Below, piece by piece: positions 35,947 to 45,600 of a DNA stretch of 64,000 nucleotides. This DNA comes from JAJEFO01 sp022819605. Its GTDB lineage: Bacteria > Pseudomonadota > Alphaproteobacteria > Rhodobacterales > Rhodobacteraceae. Every line of letters begins with the position of its first letter. The stretch's first letter is position 1. The notes beneath the pieces are model-generated. The model worked only from the letters and a program-made list of their open reading frames with translations. It was not told the DNA's origin and did not search any database. A program made the translations under genes and the position numbers. Where the stretch lies: contig OZ244901.1 of assembly GCA_965221545.1 (NCBI GenBank), positions 4,526,001 to 4,590,000 on the forward strand. Direction: 5' to 3'.

Positions 35947-37785
35947 CTATTCGGCAGCCTCCCGAACCCCGATGAATCCGCCGGACTGACGTTGCCAGAA
36001 GCGTGCATAGTGGCCGCTCCTGGCCAGCAGTTCTTCATGAGTTCCGGCTTCCGCAACGCGTCCCTCCTCCAAAACGACAATCCGGTTCATCTGCGCAATC
36101 GTTGACAGGCGGTGCGCGATAGCCAGCACGGTCTTGCCTGCCATGACGGCCTCCAGCGCCAGCTGAATCGAGGCTTCGACCTCCGAATCCAGCGCGCTTG
36201 TCGCCTCGTCCAGCACCAGGATCGGCGCGTCCTTCAGGATGGCTCGCGCAAGCGCGATGCGTTGCCGCTGCCCGCCGGAGAGCTTGACGCCGCGCTCGCC
36301 GAGATGAGCGTCATAACCCTTCCGTCCGAGGTGATCCTCGAGCCCCAATATGAAGTTGTGCGCCTCGGCCCGGCGCGCAGCGGCAACCATCTCCGCTTCG
36401 GTCGCATCGGGACGGCCATAGAGGATGTTCTCGCGCGCCGAACGATTGAACATCGCCGTTTCCTGGGTGACCATGCCGATCTGGCGGCGAAGGCTCTCCT
36501 GCGTTACCGACCGAACGTCGCGCCCGGACACCAGAACCGTGCCGGCCTCCGCGTCATAGAGCCTCAGAAGGAGCGCGACCAAGGTCGATTTTCCGGCCCC
36601 GCTCGCGCCGACGATCCCCAGCTTTTCGCCCGGTGCAATGCTCAGGTCTATGCCGTCCACTCCTCCCGTGGCACGTCCGTAAGCGAAGCTCACGTTCCTG
36701 AACTCGACCGTTGGCGTACCGAGTTGAAACGCCTCGGCCCCGGGCCGATCCGTCAGGCCGTGCCGCGGGGTCAAGGTGTTCATTCCGTCCTCGACCTCGC
36801 CGACGTTCCCGTAGATCGCCATGAGCACATGGCTGACCCAGCCGGTCATCTGCGAAATCCGAATCGAGATTGCGCCAGCAGCCACAACGTCGCCCGGGCT
36901 CGCAACGCCCCGGCTCCAGAACCAGAGCGTGCCGCCAATGAGCAGAACCGGAACCATGCCTGCGACCGTGATGAGACATATCCGGAAAAGCGCAGCCAGA
37001 GAGCCGTAGTCAAGCGCGCGTTCGCGAAACTCCCTTACCGCATCCGTCGCCGCGCGTTCCTCGTGACTGGCATGGGCGAAGAGCTTCACGGTCTTGATGT
37101 TGGTAATCGTGTCGACAACCTGTCCCGTGACCATCGCGCGCGCGCCTGCACGGGCCCGTGATCGCATGCGGATGCGCGGCATGAACCAGCGCACCATGTA
37201 GAGATATCCGCACAGCCACACGAACAGGACGAGTGCCATCCATCCGTTTATGGCGGTCAGCAGCAGTGCGGAGGCGATCAGCGAGGCCAGCGCAAAGAAG
37301 AGGACGTTGATCACTTCGCTCGCGACATCCGCGAGAGCCCGAGCCGTCTGCATCTGTTTTTGTGCGATCCGTCCGGCAAAGTCGTTGTCGAAGAACGTGA
37401 CCGACTGGCCAAGCGTCCATCGGTGAAGCCGGGCAAGCACGAGCGGATTGACGTTGGGCAGGATCACGACGGCGTTCGCAATCGAGCTCAGCCCGAAGAC
37501 GACCGGTCGCGCGACCAGAAAGAACGCCGCCACGCCAACTACCAGGGCCCAGTTCACGGAGAAGAACGTGTCAGGGGTGGAGGCAAGCGCCGTGTCAATC
37601 ACGTGACCAAGTATCAATGCCGTCAGGACCTCAAGCGTCCCGGCGGTCGCCGAGATCGCTGCTGCAGCGGTCAGCACCGGAAACGTGTCCTTTAGGCCCC
37701 AGACCATGAAGGCGCCAAGCGATCTGGGCGGCGGGCTGTCGGCCGCGCTAAAGGCGTCAATCAGTCGTCCGGCGCGGCGGATCAT
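35947..37785 (-). CDS. ABC exporter half-transporter (permease-ATPase fusion), second of a tandem pair
   Basis: The 612-residue protein has an N-terminal six-helix exporter domain (about 30-330) and a C-terminal ATPase with Walker A GASGAGKST, signature LSGGQRQRIALARA and Walker B ILVLDEATSALDSE. It is of the MsbA/multidrug type. Its ATG overlaps the stop of the upstream exporter by four bases, so the two are made together and probably form a heterodimer. The catalytic glutamate after Walker B is present, so this site looks active. The substrate is unknown. Confidence 0.88.
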   Translation of the reverse strand: MIRRAGRLIDAFSAADSPPPRSLGAFMVWGLKDTFPVLTAAAAISATAGTLEVLTALILGHVIDTALASTPDTFFSVNWALVVGVAAFFLVARPVVFGLSSIANAVVILPNVNPLVLARLHRWTLGQSVTFFDNDFAGRIAQKQMQTARALADVASEVINVLFFALASLIASALLLTAINGWMALVLFVWLCGYLYMVRWFMPRIRMRSRARAGARAMVTGQVVDTITNIKTVKLFAHASHEERAATDAVREFRERALDYGSLAALFRICLITVAGMVPVLLIGGTLWFWSRGVASPGDVVAAGAISIRISQMTGWVSHVLMAIYGNVGEVEDGMNTLTPRHGLTDRPGAEAFQLGTPTVEFRNVSFAYGRATGGVDGIDLSIAPGEKLGIVGASGAGKSTLVALLLRLYDAEAGTVLVSGRDVRSVTQESLRRQIGMVTQETAMFNRSARENILYGRPDATEAEMVAAARRAEAHNFILGLEDHLGRKGYDAHLGERGVKLSGGQRQRIALARAILKDAPILVLDEATSALDSEVEASIQLALEAVMAGKTVLAIAHRLSTIAQMNRIVVLEEGRVAEAGTHEELLARSGHYARFWQRQSGGFIGVREAAE

Positions 37786-39629
37786 TCGGCTGCCTCGAGA
37801 TCAGTCGTAATGAAACCGCCGGATTGCCGGTTCCAGAAGCCGGCATACAGACCTCCCTTCGCCAGCAGCGAGGCGTGGCTGCCGGTTTCGACAATTCTGC
37901 CGTCATCCAGAACCACGATCCGGTCCATCCGTGCGATCGTCGAAAGCCGGTGCGCGATGGCAATCACCGTCTTGCCTTTCATCATGCCATAGAGCGTGTC
38001 CTGAATTGCGGCCTCCACTTCGCTGTCCAGCGCGCTCGTCGCCTCGTCGAGCACGAGAATCGGTGCGTCTTTCAGGATGACCCTTGCCAATGCGATCCTC
38101 TGACGCTGCCCCCCGGAGAGCTTCACGCCCCGCTCGCCGACATGCGCATCGAATCCTGTCCGGCCGTCCGGGTCTTCAAGATCCAGGATGAAATCGCAGG
38201 CTTCGGCCTGTCTCGCCGCCCTGATCACCATGTCTTCCGTGGCATCCGGCCGACCGTAGAGAATGTTGTCCTTTACGGAGCGGTGCAACAGCGAGTTTTC
38301 CTGCTGGACCATCCCGATGCGTGCGCGAAGACTGTCCTGCGTCACCAGCGAAATGTCCCGCCCGTCAACACGAATGGTGCCGCTTTCGACGTCGTAGAAT
38401 CGCAGGAGCAGCTTCACGAACGTCGACTTGCCCGATCCCGACCGTCCCACCAGCCCGACCTTCTCGCCGGGTTCGATAACGTGGTCGATCCTCACCAGGC
38501 CACCCGTCCGGCGACCGTAGTGGTGCGCAACCGCTTCAAATTCGATGCGCCCTGGCCCTGGATCGAGTGGCCTGGCATCCGGATGGTCCACCAGGGTGAT
38601 TGGCTGGGCAATGGTCTCCATTCCTTCAGCCACGATGCCGAGATTGCGGAAGAAACTCGTCAGCGCCCACATGACCCATCCGGTCATGGCGCTCAGTCGA
38701 ACGACCAGTGAAGTGGCGATCGCCACCGCCCCGATGCTTGCGGCATCTGTCGACCAGAGCCAGATCGCCCAACCGACGACCGACACGATAAGGTACCCGT
38801 TGATAAGCGTCAGGCCGAGATCCATCTTCGTGTATATGCGCATTTCGTCCTGAACGGTTCGGCGCGCATGCTCGATCGCTTCCCGCGCATACTCTCGCTC
38901 TGTCGAGGTGTGTGCGAACATCTTGACGCTGTGAATGTTCGTGTAGCTGTCCACGACCCTGCCGGTAACCGCGCTGCGCGCGTCGGATGCGGCCTTGCTG
39001 GCCGGTCCGACCCTGACGACGGTCCAGCGAATCAGGAGCACGTAGAGGAACAGCCAGACGAGCAGCGGAAGCGCAAGCCGTGCATCCGCCTCGCCGAGAA
39101 GAATCAGGGCCCCCGCCACGTAGGCCGTGGCGTAGGTCAGCGCATCAAATATCTGGAAGGCCGCCTCCCCCGCAGCGGGCGGGGTCTGCATGATCCGGTT
39201 CGCGATTCGGCCCGCAAAGTCATTTTCGAACCAGCCGACGGACTGTCGCAGGACATGGCTATGCGACCGCCATCGGATGAGCGTTCCGAAATTGGGCAGG
39301 ATTGCGTTGTTCAGCAGGCCGACGTCGAGAAATTCGAGCAATGGCCGGACCGTAAGCAAGAACAGCCCAACCAAAATCATTTCGGTCCCGTGCTCCTGCC
39401 AGAACGTTCCAGGTTCTGCGACCGCCAGCAAATCAACCAGTCGCCCGACATAAGAAATCAACCAGATTTCCACAGCCGCGACGGCAATTGCCACGGCTGT
39501 CGTGGCCGCAAAAACCTTCCGGAACGGCCGTGCGTATTCGCTCATGAACGGCCAAAGCTTCTTCGGCGGATGATCCACCTGCGGATAGTCGCAATAGGGA
39601 TCGACGAGATTTTCAAAGAAGCGAAGCAT
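37782..39629 (-). CDS. ABC exporter half-transporter (permease-ATPase fusion), first of a tandem pair
   Basis: The 615-residue protein has the same layout as its partner: six-helix membrane domain and an ATPase with Walker A GRSGSGKST, LSGGQRQRIALARV and ILVLDEATSALDSE. Both ATP sites look complete, unlike many heterodimeric exporters with one degenerate site. ATG at 39627-39629 begins MLRFFENLVDPYCDYP; the frame extends 46 codons further without similarity. The coupled start of the next gene supports a two-gene operon. Substrate unknown; lipid or drug export is the family norm. Confidence 0.88.
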   Translation of the reverse strand: MLRFFENLVDPYCDYPQVDHPPKKLWPFMSEYARPFRKVFAATTAVAIAVAAVEIWLISYVGRLVDLLAVAEPGTFWQEHGTEMILVGLFLLTVRPLLEFLDVGLLNNAILPNFGTLIRWRSHSHVLRQSVGWFENDFAGRIANRIMQTPPAAGEAAFQIFDALTYATAYVAGALILLGEADARLALPLLVWLFLYVLLIRWTVVRVGPASKAASDARSAVTGRVVDSYTNIHSVKMFAHTSTEREYAREAIEHARRTVQDEMRIYTKMDLGLTLINGYLIVSVVGWAIWLWSTDAASIGAVAIATSLVVRLSAMTGWVMWALTSFFRNLGIVAEGMETIAQPITLVDHPDARPLDPGPGRIEFEAVAHHYGRRTGGLVRIDHVIEPGEKVGLVGRSGSGKSTFVKLLLRFYDVESGTIRVDGRDISLVTQDSLRARIGMVQQENSLLHRSVKDNILYGRPDATEDMVIRAARQAEACDFILDLEDPDGRTGFDAHVGERGVKLSGGQRQRIALARVILKDAPILVLDEATSALDSEVEAAIQDTLYGMMKGKTVIAIAHRLSTIARMDRIVVLDDGRIVETGSHASLLAKGGLYAGFWNRQSGGFITTDLEAAE

Positions 39630-39797
39630 GTCGCTTGCACCCTGGGTTGGACGGGCAGGACGTAAGGCAGCGAGACAGCGGAACGCTTCTTCCGCGGCAT
39701 GCAGGGCCTGCCGAGACAGCGCAGGGCTGATCCCGCCAACCGTCCTGCGCCTCACGGGTATCGGCATTCGCCGATCTACCCTGTCTGGCTGCCAGAG

Positions 39798-40955
39798 TCA
39801 TCCCTTCGTCAGACCAAGCAATTCCTCGCGATCAAGCTCAAAACCAGACGCGATCCACTTCCGCTCCAGCCCGTCAAGGGCCCTGCCGAGAACTGGCCCC
39901 TTGAAATTCGGCGACAGGTCCTCGGCCTTGACAGGAAAGGCCTGCGCCGCGCCATGCTCTATCATTTCCAACGACTCCGGCGGAAGCGGCCGCCCCGCGA
40001 CAGCGCTTGCCACGAGCATTGCGTCCCGTGCAGCGACAACACCAAGGCGATACCCTGCCTCGCCGGGATCCGTCACGAGGTGTCCCTGAACGATTCTGAT
40101 CCGCTTCGCCTCTCGACGTGACAAATTCAGCCGACCCGCCACTCCGTCTCCGCCCATCACCGCCAGGCGACGAATCGGGTCCGCCGCGAAACCCAGCCCT
40201 TGTTCGAGCGCAACCAGCGGACCCAGCGCGGCGTCGCTGGCACCGGGCAGGACCGCCGCCAAGACCCCGGAAGACCGCATGGCCGCAACCGCTTCTGCGG
40301 GATCCGGAGCGCTCAGCAAACGCTTCAGTTCCGAGCCGACACGTTCCCTCGAAAGGCCGTTCAGCCCGTCAAGATTCGCGGCGATTGCGGCAATCGCCTC
40401 CACGTCAAAACCTTCCCCGGAACCGCAGTACCAAGCATGAAACCGGAAATAGCGCAGGCTCCTCAGATAGTCCTCGCGAATGCGGGCTTCGGGATCGCCG
40501 ATGAACCGCACGCGCCGCGCTGCGAGGTCGGCACGGCCTCCTAGCGGATCATGCACGACACCTTCCGCGTCGACGTAGAGCGCGTTCATCGTGAAGTCCC
40601 GGCGCTGGGCATCGTCTTCCATGCGGTCCGAAAATTCCACGACTGCGCGCCGCCCGTCCGTCGCCACGTCTCTGCGGAACGTCGTCACCTCGTGCATGAC
40701 TCCGCCGACAATCACGCTGGCCGTCCCGTGCAGAATCCCTGTCGGGACCCCCTTTAGCCCGGCTGCCTTCGCAAGCTCGAGCACGCGTTCCGGCTGCGCG
40801 TCAGTTGCAAAGTCGACGTCGTTGACCTGCTCTCCCAGGAGCGCGTTTCTGACGCAGCCGCCCACGGCATAAGCCGCGTGGCCAGCATCGGCGAGCAGCG
40901 AAAACACCCTCTGCGTCGGCTCTGCATCCAGCCAGTCTGCTTCAAGTTTCGACAT
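39798..40955 (-). CDS. cca: CCA tRNA nucleotidyltransferase / poly(A) polymerase family protein
   Basis: The 385-residue class II nucleotidyltransferase has GGCVRNALL (residues 32-40) and the metal-binding DVDFATDA (46-53), then RRDFTMNAL and the EDYLRSLRYFRFHAWY segment of the neck domain. It adds or repairs the 3' CCA of tRNA. ATG at 40953-40955 lies 14 bp inside the end of the upstream Nudix gene, so translation is coupled. CCA-adding rather than poly(A) polymerase activity is favoured by size and by the absence of another cca gene here. Confidence 0.88.
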   Translation of the reverse strand: MSKLEADWLDAEPTQRVFSLLADAGHAAYAVGGCVRNALLGEQVNDVDFATDAQPERVLELAKAAGLKGVPTGILHGTASVIVGGVMHEVTTFRRDVATDGRRAVVEFSDRMEDDAQRRDFTMNALYVDAEGVVHDPLGGRADLAARRVRFIGDPEARIREDYLRSLRYFRFHAWYCGSGEGFDVEAIAAIAANLDGLNGLSRERVGSELKRLLSAPDPAEAVAAMRSSGVLAAVLPGASDAALGPLVALEQGLGFAADPIRRLAVMGGDGVAGRLNLSRREAKRIRIVQGHLVTDPGEAGYRLGVVAARDAMLVASAVAGRPLPPESLEMIEHGAAQAFPVKAEDLSPNFKGPVLGRALDGLERKWIASGFELDREELLGLTKG

Positions 40956-41547
40956 TCTGCACTCGATCCGCCAAGGCTCGGAGGATCCGGGCCGTCGCGC
41001 CCCAGATGTAATAGGGCCCCCAAGGCACGGTAAAGTAATATCGCCGCTTTCCGCGCCAACGCCGTGATTCAACCAGGAATCGCGCCGGATTCATGACATG
41101 GTCCAAGGGCACCTCGAACGCTTCCGCCACTTCCCTGGGCTCGGGCCGGGCCTTGAATTCCGGCGCAACCAGCGCAAGCACGGGAGTGACCAGGAATCCG
41201 GTCACGGTTTCATGAGGCGGAAGAGACCCGAGAACGTCCGCATGCTGCCGGGAAAGCCCGATTTCCTCGTGCGCCTCACGCAATGCCGCGTCTTCGGCAC
41301 CGTCGTCGGATTCGTCGACCTTGCCGCCGGGAAAGGCGATCTGGGCCGGATGATGCTTCAGTGCGGACGATCGCTTGGTCAGGATGACGCCCGCATTTCC
41401 CGGGCGGTCGACGACCGGGATCAACACTGCGGCATTGCGCAAGGTTCTTTCCGGAGACAGCTGCACATGGGGATTCAAGTCATAGTCCGACGATGGGCGG
41501 CCCCGGCCCGCAAGCGCCGACTGAAGCCTTCCTGCAAGATCAGCCAT
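40942..41547 (-). CDS. CoA pyrophosphatase-type Nudix hydrolase (NudL-like)
   Basis: The 201-residue protein has the CoA-Nudix motif LTKRSSALKHHPAQIAFPGG directly before the Nudix box GGKVDESDDGAEDAALREA and HEEIGL. This pair is typical of enzymes that cut CoA and its derivatives to 4'-phosphopantetheine and 3',5'-ADP. ATG at 41545-41547 overlaps the hslO end by 8 bp and has GTGAGGCG upstream. It is the middle gene of hslO-nudix-cca. Confidence 0.9.
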   Translation of the reverse strand: MADLAGRLQSALAGRGRPSSDYDLNPHVQLSPERTLRNAAVLIPVVDRPGNAGVILTKRSSALKHHPAQIAFPGGKVDESDDGAEDAALREAHEEIGLSRQHADVLGSLPPHETVTGFLVTPVLALVAPEFKARPEPREVAEAFEVPLDHVMNPARFLVESRRWRGKRRYYFTVPWGPYYIWGATARILRALADRVQNVET

Positions 41548-42523
41548 GCCACGCCTCACTGCCGGGCGCGATCGGCTCAAATTCATAATGCGCCCCGCAG
41601 AACTGGCAGTCCACCGTCACGACACCCTCGTCCGTCGTCATGGCGCCGGGATCCTCCGTCGAGCATAGCGAAAGGGAAGTCCGTGCTCGTTCCTTCGTGC
41701 ACGTACATCCAAACTCCACCGGCTGTACGCGGTACGCCCTGGGCCCATCGGCGCGGAAAAGCCTGACGAGCAGGTCGGCCGGCGCTACGCTCGGCCCTAT
41801 CAAGTCGATCTCGTCGGCAGCATCCAGAAGCAAGTTGACGCGACTCCAGGTTTCGGCGGCAGCGCGGTCCAGGATGGCCGGCGCTGCCGAGAGATCTCGG
41901 GTGCCGCTCCCGCCATCCTCCATTCGCGGATTGGAGGATGGCATTTGCTGGAGCATCACGCCGCCTGCCCGCCATTGGAACTCCTCTTCGGGGATCTGCG
42001 TACGCCCGAACGCCAGTGCAAACCGGGTCGGCAGCTGCTCGGACTGCGCAAAGTAGTTTTCGGCGCACGCCGCCAGCGATCCCCCTGCAAGGGGCGTGAT
42101 TCCCTGATAGGGCGCGGTGCCGCCGCCCTGGTCGATCATGATCGAGAAACATCCTGATCCCGCCTGCGTGAACGCGTCGCCGTCGGGATCAAGCCGCGCC
42201 TCGTCAAATCCTGCATATGCCCTGATCTTCGCCGGCGAACCATCCTCGGCCGGGCCGAAATAATCGGTCGCGATCAACCGCGCCGGACCATTCCCGCGGA
42301 CTTGAAGCGAGAGCTTCCAGCTCGTCCTGATCGCTTGCCCTTTCAGCACGGTGAGCAAGGTTGCCTCGGCCAGAAGCGCTTCGATCACCTCCGGATATCC
42401 GTGCTGCAACAGGATGTGCTGCAAGACGCCGCGCAGACGCGCGACCCGACCCCGCGTTGCGGTGCGGTCAAGCTGAAACGGCAGGACCGTGTCATCCCAG
42501 CCCGGGCTTGATCCAAAATTCAC
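41540..42523 (-). CDS. hslO: Redox-regulated chaperone Hsp33
   Basis: The 327-residue holdase is switched on when its zinc is lost on oxidation. The four zinc cysteines are in FGCTCTKERA and VDCQFCGAHYEF near the C-terminus. The N-terminal domain starts DDTVLPFQLDRTATRGRVARL (first residues DDTVLPFQL). The start is GTG at 42521-42523 with GGTGACGAG upstream. It leads the hslO-nudix-cca operon and is divergent from argG across 251 bp, in which I see no convincing promoter or operator. Confidence 0.95.
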   Translation of the reverse strand: MNFGSSPGWDDTVLPFQLDRTATRGRVARLRGVLQHILLQHGYPEVIEALLAEATLLTVLKGQAIRTSWKLSLQVRGNGPARLIATDYFGPAEDGSPAKIRAYAGFDEARLDPDGDAFTQAGSGCFSIMIDQGGGTAPYQGITPLAGGSLAACAENYFAQSEQLPTRFALAFGRTQIPEEEFQWRAGGVMLQQMPSSNPRMEDGGSGTRDLSAAPAILDRAAAETWSRVNLLLDAADEIDLIGPSVAPADLLVRLFRADGPRAYRVQPVEFGCTCTKERARTSLSLCSTEDPGAMTTDEGVVTVDCQFCGAHYEFEPIAPGSEAWHG

Positions 42524-42774
42524 GGCTCGTCACCGACAGTCGAACCCCTGAGCACTATCACGCGTCACGACAAATTGGCGAGTCAAGAACTTCTGCAGAC
42601 GTGCGCACTCGCGAGATCGTTCGGCCCAAATGTCAATCAGACTTCAATTTGAGCCCTGTCAGCGTCCAGGTCATCATCGTGCGAGCAAGGACCTGCAACA
42701 CGTGCCGCGTTGCTTGTTCCCCGTGCGAAAAGGCCGTAAACGCCCCCGAACACCTGACGACCTCTGGAGAGCCC

Positions 42775-43992
42775 ATGTCCGCGCCCAAGAAAGTCGTTCT
42801 CGCTTATTCCGGCGGTCTTGACACCTCGATCATTCTCAAGTGGCTGCAGGCCGAATTCGGATGCGAAGTCGTGACCTTCACTGCCGACCTCGGACAGGGA
42901 GAGGAACTGGAACCTGCCCGCAGGAAGGCCGAACTGCTTGGCGTCACGGAAATTCACGTCGAGGACCTTCGGGAGGAATTCGCCCGCGACTTCGTTTTTC
43001 CCATGTTCCGCGCCAACGCGGTCTACGAAGGTCTCTATCTCCTCGGAACTTCCATCGCGCGCCCGCTCATTTCCAAGCGCCTCGTGGAGATCGCGGAAGA
43101 GACGGGAGCGGACGCCATTGCCCACGGCGCAACGGGCAAGGGCAATGACCAGGTGCGCTTCGAGTTGTCTGCCTACGCCCTCAATCCGGACATCAGGGTC
43201 ATTGCCCCTTGGCGCATCTGGGACCTGACGTCGCGATCAAGGCTTCTTGAGTTTGCCGAACTGCATCAGATTTCCATTTCCGGAGACAAACGTGGCGAGG
43301 CGCCGTTTTCCGTCGACGCAAACCTTCTCCACACCTCTTCCGAGGGAAAGATCCTGGAGAATCCGGCCGAGGAGGCGCCCGCCCATGTCCTGCAGCGCAT
43401 CACGTTGCCCGAGGACGCGCCGGACAAGGCCGAAACCGTCGAGATCGCGTTCGAGCAGGGGGACGCCGTCGCAATCGACGGAGTGTCCATGACCCCGGCT
43501 CAGGTCCTGACCTGCCTTAACGACCTCGGCGGCAAACACGGAGTCGGCATTCTCGATCTTGTGGAGAACCGTTTTGTCGGAATGAAGTCCCGCGGATTGT
43601 ACGAAACGCCGGGCGGCACGATCCTGCTTGAAGCCCATCGCGGCATCGAACAGATCACGCTTGATTCCGGATCCGGTCACCTCAAGGACTCGATCATGCC
43701 GCGCTACGCGGAACTGATCTACAACGGGTTCTGGTTCTCGCCGGAGCGCGAAATGCTGCAGGCGCTGATCGACAAGAGCCAGGAACATGTGACAGGCACC
43801 GTGCGGTTGAAACTCTACAAGGGGTCCGTGAGGACGGTTGCGCGCTGGTCTGATCACTCGCTCTATTCGGAGGCTCATGTCACGTTCGAGGAAGACGCGG
43901 GTGCCTATGATCAGAAGGACGCGCAGGGATTCATTCAACTGAACGCGCTCCGCCTGAAGCTGCTCGCCTCGCGAAACCGACGCCTGAAGTGA
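42775..43992 (+). CDS. argG: Argininosuccinate synthase
   Basis: The 405-residue enzyme joins citrulline and aspartate with ATP in arginine synthesis. It has the ATP-binding P-loop AYSGGLDTSIILKWL near the N-terminus, GATGKGNDQVRFE and the type I length. ATG at 42775 follows CTGGAGAG. The upstream frame to 42361 is antisense to hslO and not part of the gene. argJ lies 20 kb away. The 251 bp before it show no clear ARG-box. Confidence 0.97.
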   Translation: MSAPKKVVLAYSGGLDTSIILKWLQAEFGCEVVTFTADLGQGEELEPARRKAELLGVTEIHVEDLREEFARDFVFPMFRANAVYEGLYLLGTSIARPLISKRLVEIAEETGADAIAHGATGKGNDQVRFELSAYALNPDIRVIAPWRIWDLTSRSRLLEFAELHQISISGDKRGEAPFSVDANLLHTSSEGKILENPAEEAPAHVLQRITLPEDAPDKAETVEIAFEQGDAVAIDGVSMTPAQVLTCLNDLGGKHGVGILDLVENRFVGMKSRGLYETPGGTILLEAHRGIEQITLDSGSGHLKDSIMPRYAELIYNGFWFSPEREMLQALIDKSQEHVTGTVRLKLYKGSVRTVARWSDHSLYSEAHVTFEEDAGAYDQKDAQGFIQLNALRLKLLASRNRRLK

Positions 43993-44053
43993 CGCTGTCG
44001 GAAGTTGTCTTGCGTCCGATGCGAGGCATCCTGCAGCCGTGGCCTGCTGCCGT

Positions 44054-44758
44054 TCAAATTCTCAACGCTCTCGCCGCAAGCCGCTCGTAGAACGGCAGAG
44101 CGCGCTCCGCCAGTGCCCGAGCCTCGCCGTGCAGCACCGGCAAGGGCGCTTCCGGGCCCGCAAACCCGGTGGACCGATGCACCGACCCGTACCAATGCGG
44201 CGCCCAAACCCCGTCGAACGGCTTGGGGCCCGCTGGCCATGACAGCATCGAGGGGTCAAAATCGAGCCTGATCGCTTCGCATAGCCGACGGAGCGCCGCT
44301 TCCGGATTCTGCAAGATGTCCGCGCTGTCCACGACAGGTCCGGGCAGCTTCTCGAACAGTGCCAGCTGTTCCTCGAATCCGATGTCGCGCATGACTGGAT
44401 TCTCGCGCTTCCTGACATAGCTGCCCACCACCCTTGCCGGATGCCGAATCAGGTGGATGTTCACGCAGCTCTCCGCCCAGTCGAGCGGGAAGTCCGGCTC
44501 CATGTGAAACGGCATGTGCTTCATGTAGAAATGCGGGCAGCCTTCGGGAACTGGCCCGAGGCATCGTTCGGCCACGCGCTGCGGGTCGCATTCATTGGCC
44601 GCGAGCACGTGCTCCCGCATCGGGTGCTCGATCCCCGTCGCCGCCAGATAAGCGGCATAGAACGGCTCGTCCCAAGCCGCGAAGTCCGGCCGGTTGCCGA
44701 AAGCATACATCATTGCCGTCGATAGGTTTCGCGGCCCGCTCCAAGTTGCAATCCTCAT
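44054..44758 (-). CDS. Sulfotransferase-like P-loop protein
   Basis: The 234-residue protein has a 5'-phosphosulfate-binding-like loop SGPRNLSTAMM (residues 7-17) and a 3'-phosphate-binding-like IHLIRHPARVVGSYVRKR. These are the two PAPS-contact motifs of the sulfotransferase family. Relatives are widespread in Rhodobacterales, often beside branched-chain aminotransferase genes, and have no assigned substrate. No signal peptide is present. A true sulfotransferase activity is unproven. Confidence 0.7.
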   Translation of the reverse strand: MRIATWSGPRNLSTAMMYAFGNRPDFAAWDEPFYAAYLAATGIEHPMREHVLAANECDPQRVAERCLGPVPEGCPHFYMKHMPFHMEPDFPLDWAESCVNIHLIRHPARVVGSYVRKRENPVMRDIGFEEQLALFEKLPGPVVDSADILQNPEAALRRLCEAIRLDFDPSMLSWPAGPKPFDGVWAPHWYGSVHRSTGFAGPEAPLPVLHGEARALAERALPFYERLAARALRI

Positions 44759-44879
44759 GTCTCCCGACCTGATTCCGCACGCCCTCTGAAACAGCCTTCA
44801 CGCCCGCGCGACCTCACGCTCCGTTGAATGGACTGTTAGCCAAGTCCGCGCCATTCTCCCGCCAATCGCAAGGAGAAAA

Positions 44880-45536
44880 ATGATGAGCACGCCCTTTACC
44901 CGGACATCTCTTTCGTTGGCATTGATCTTCTTCGGTCTGGTGTTTCAGGGCGCGCAGGCTGAAGCGGCGGAGAAGAAGGCCTATTTCGCGGGCGGCTGCT
45001 TCTGGTGCGTCGAGTCGGACTTCGAATCCCTTGCGGGCGTCGCCGAAGTCGTCTCTGGCTACACCGGCGGGACCACGGCCAATCCGACCTACAAGGCAGT
45101 CACGAAAGGCGGCACCGGGCACTACGAAGCGGTGGAGATCAGCTATGATGACAGCGTGGTCGGCTATGACCGGCTGCTGCGTGATTTCTTTCGTTCCGTC
45201 GATCCCACTGATGCCGGCGGACAGTTCTGCGACCGGGGCGACAGCTACCGCACGGCAATATTCGTATCGAATTCCGAGGAGCGCGCCGCCGCCGAGAAGG
45301 CGAAGGCGGAGGCGCAATCAGAGCTCGGACGCACGATCGTCACGCCCATTCTTGACGCATCCGAATTCTACGTGGCCGAGGACTATCATCAGGACTATTA
45401 CAAGAGCAAAGAGCTCGTCCTGACCCGCCGTGGCCCCAAGTCAAAGGCCAATGCCTACAAGTTCTATCGCAAGGCCTGCCGACGTGACGACAGAATCCGG
45501 CAACTCTGGGGTGACGCCGCACCGTTCGCCAGCTGA
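44880..45536 (+). CDS. msrA: Exported peptide-methionine (S)-S-oxide reductase
   Basis: The 218-residue protein has a Sec signal peptide (about residues 1-29) and the MsrA catalytic GGCFWC (Cys40), GHYEAVEI, FCDRGDSYRTAIF and YHQDYY. It repairs S-sulfoxides of methionine; the signal peptide places it in the periplasm, unlike cytoplasmic E. coli MsrA. ATG at 44880 (or 44883) follows AAGGAG. No msrB is adjacent. The resolving-cysteine arrangement at the C-terminus (KACRRDD) is plausible but not checked. Confidence 0.92.
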   Translation: MMSTPFTRTSLSLALIFFGLVFQGAQAEAAEKKAYFAGGCFWCVESDFESLAGVAEVVSGYTGGTTANPTYKAVTKGGTGHYEAVEISYDDSVVGYDRLLRDFFRSVDPTDAGGQFCDRGDSYRTAIFVSNSEERAAAEKAKAEAQSELGRTIVTPILDASEFYVAEDYHQDYYKSKELVLTRRGPKSKANAYKFYRKACRRDDRIRQLWGDAAPFAS

Positions 45537-45600
45537 TTTTTGATCTTTCGCCCTGCTGGCCGGATCGCTAGATTCGGCCAAATTGCAGGGGATGTGATCA

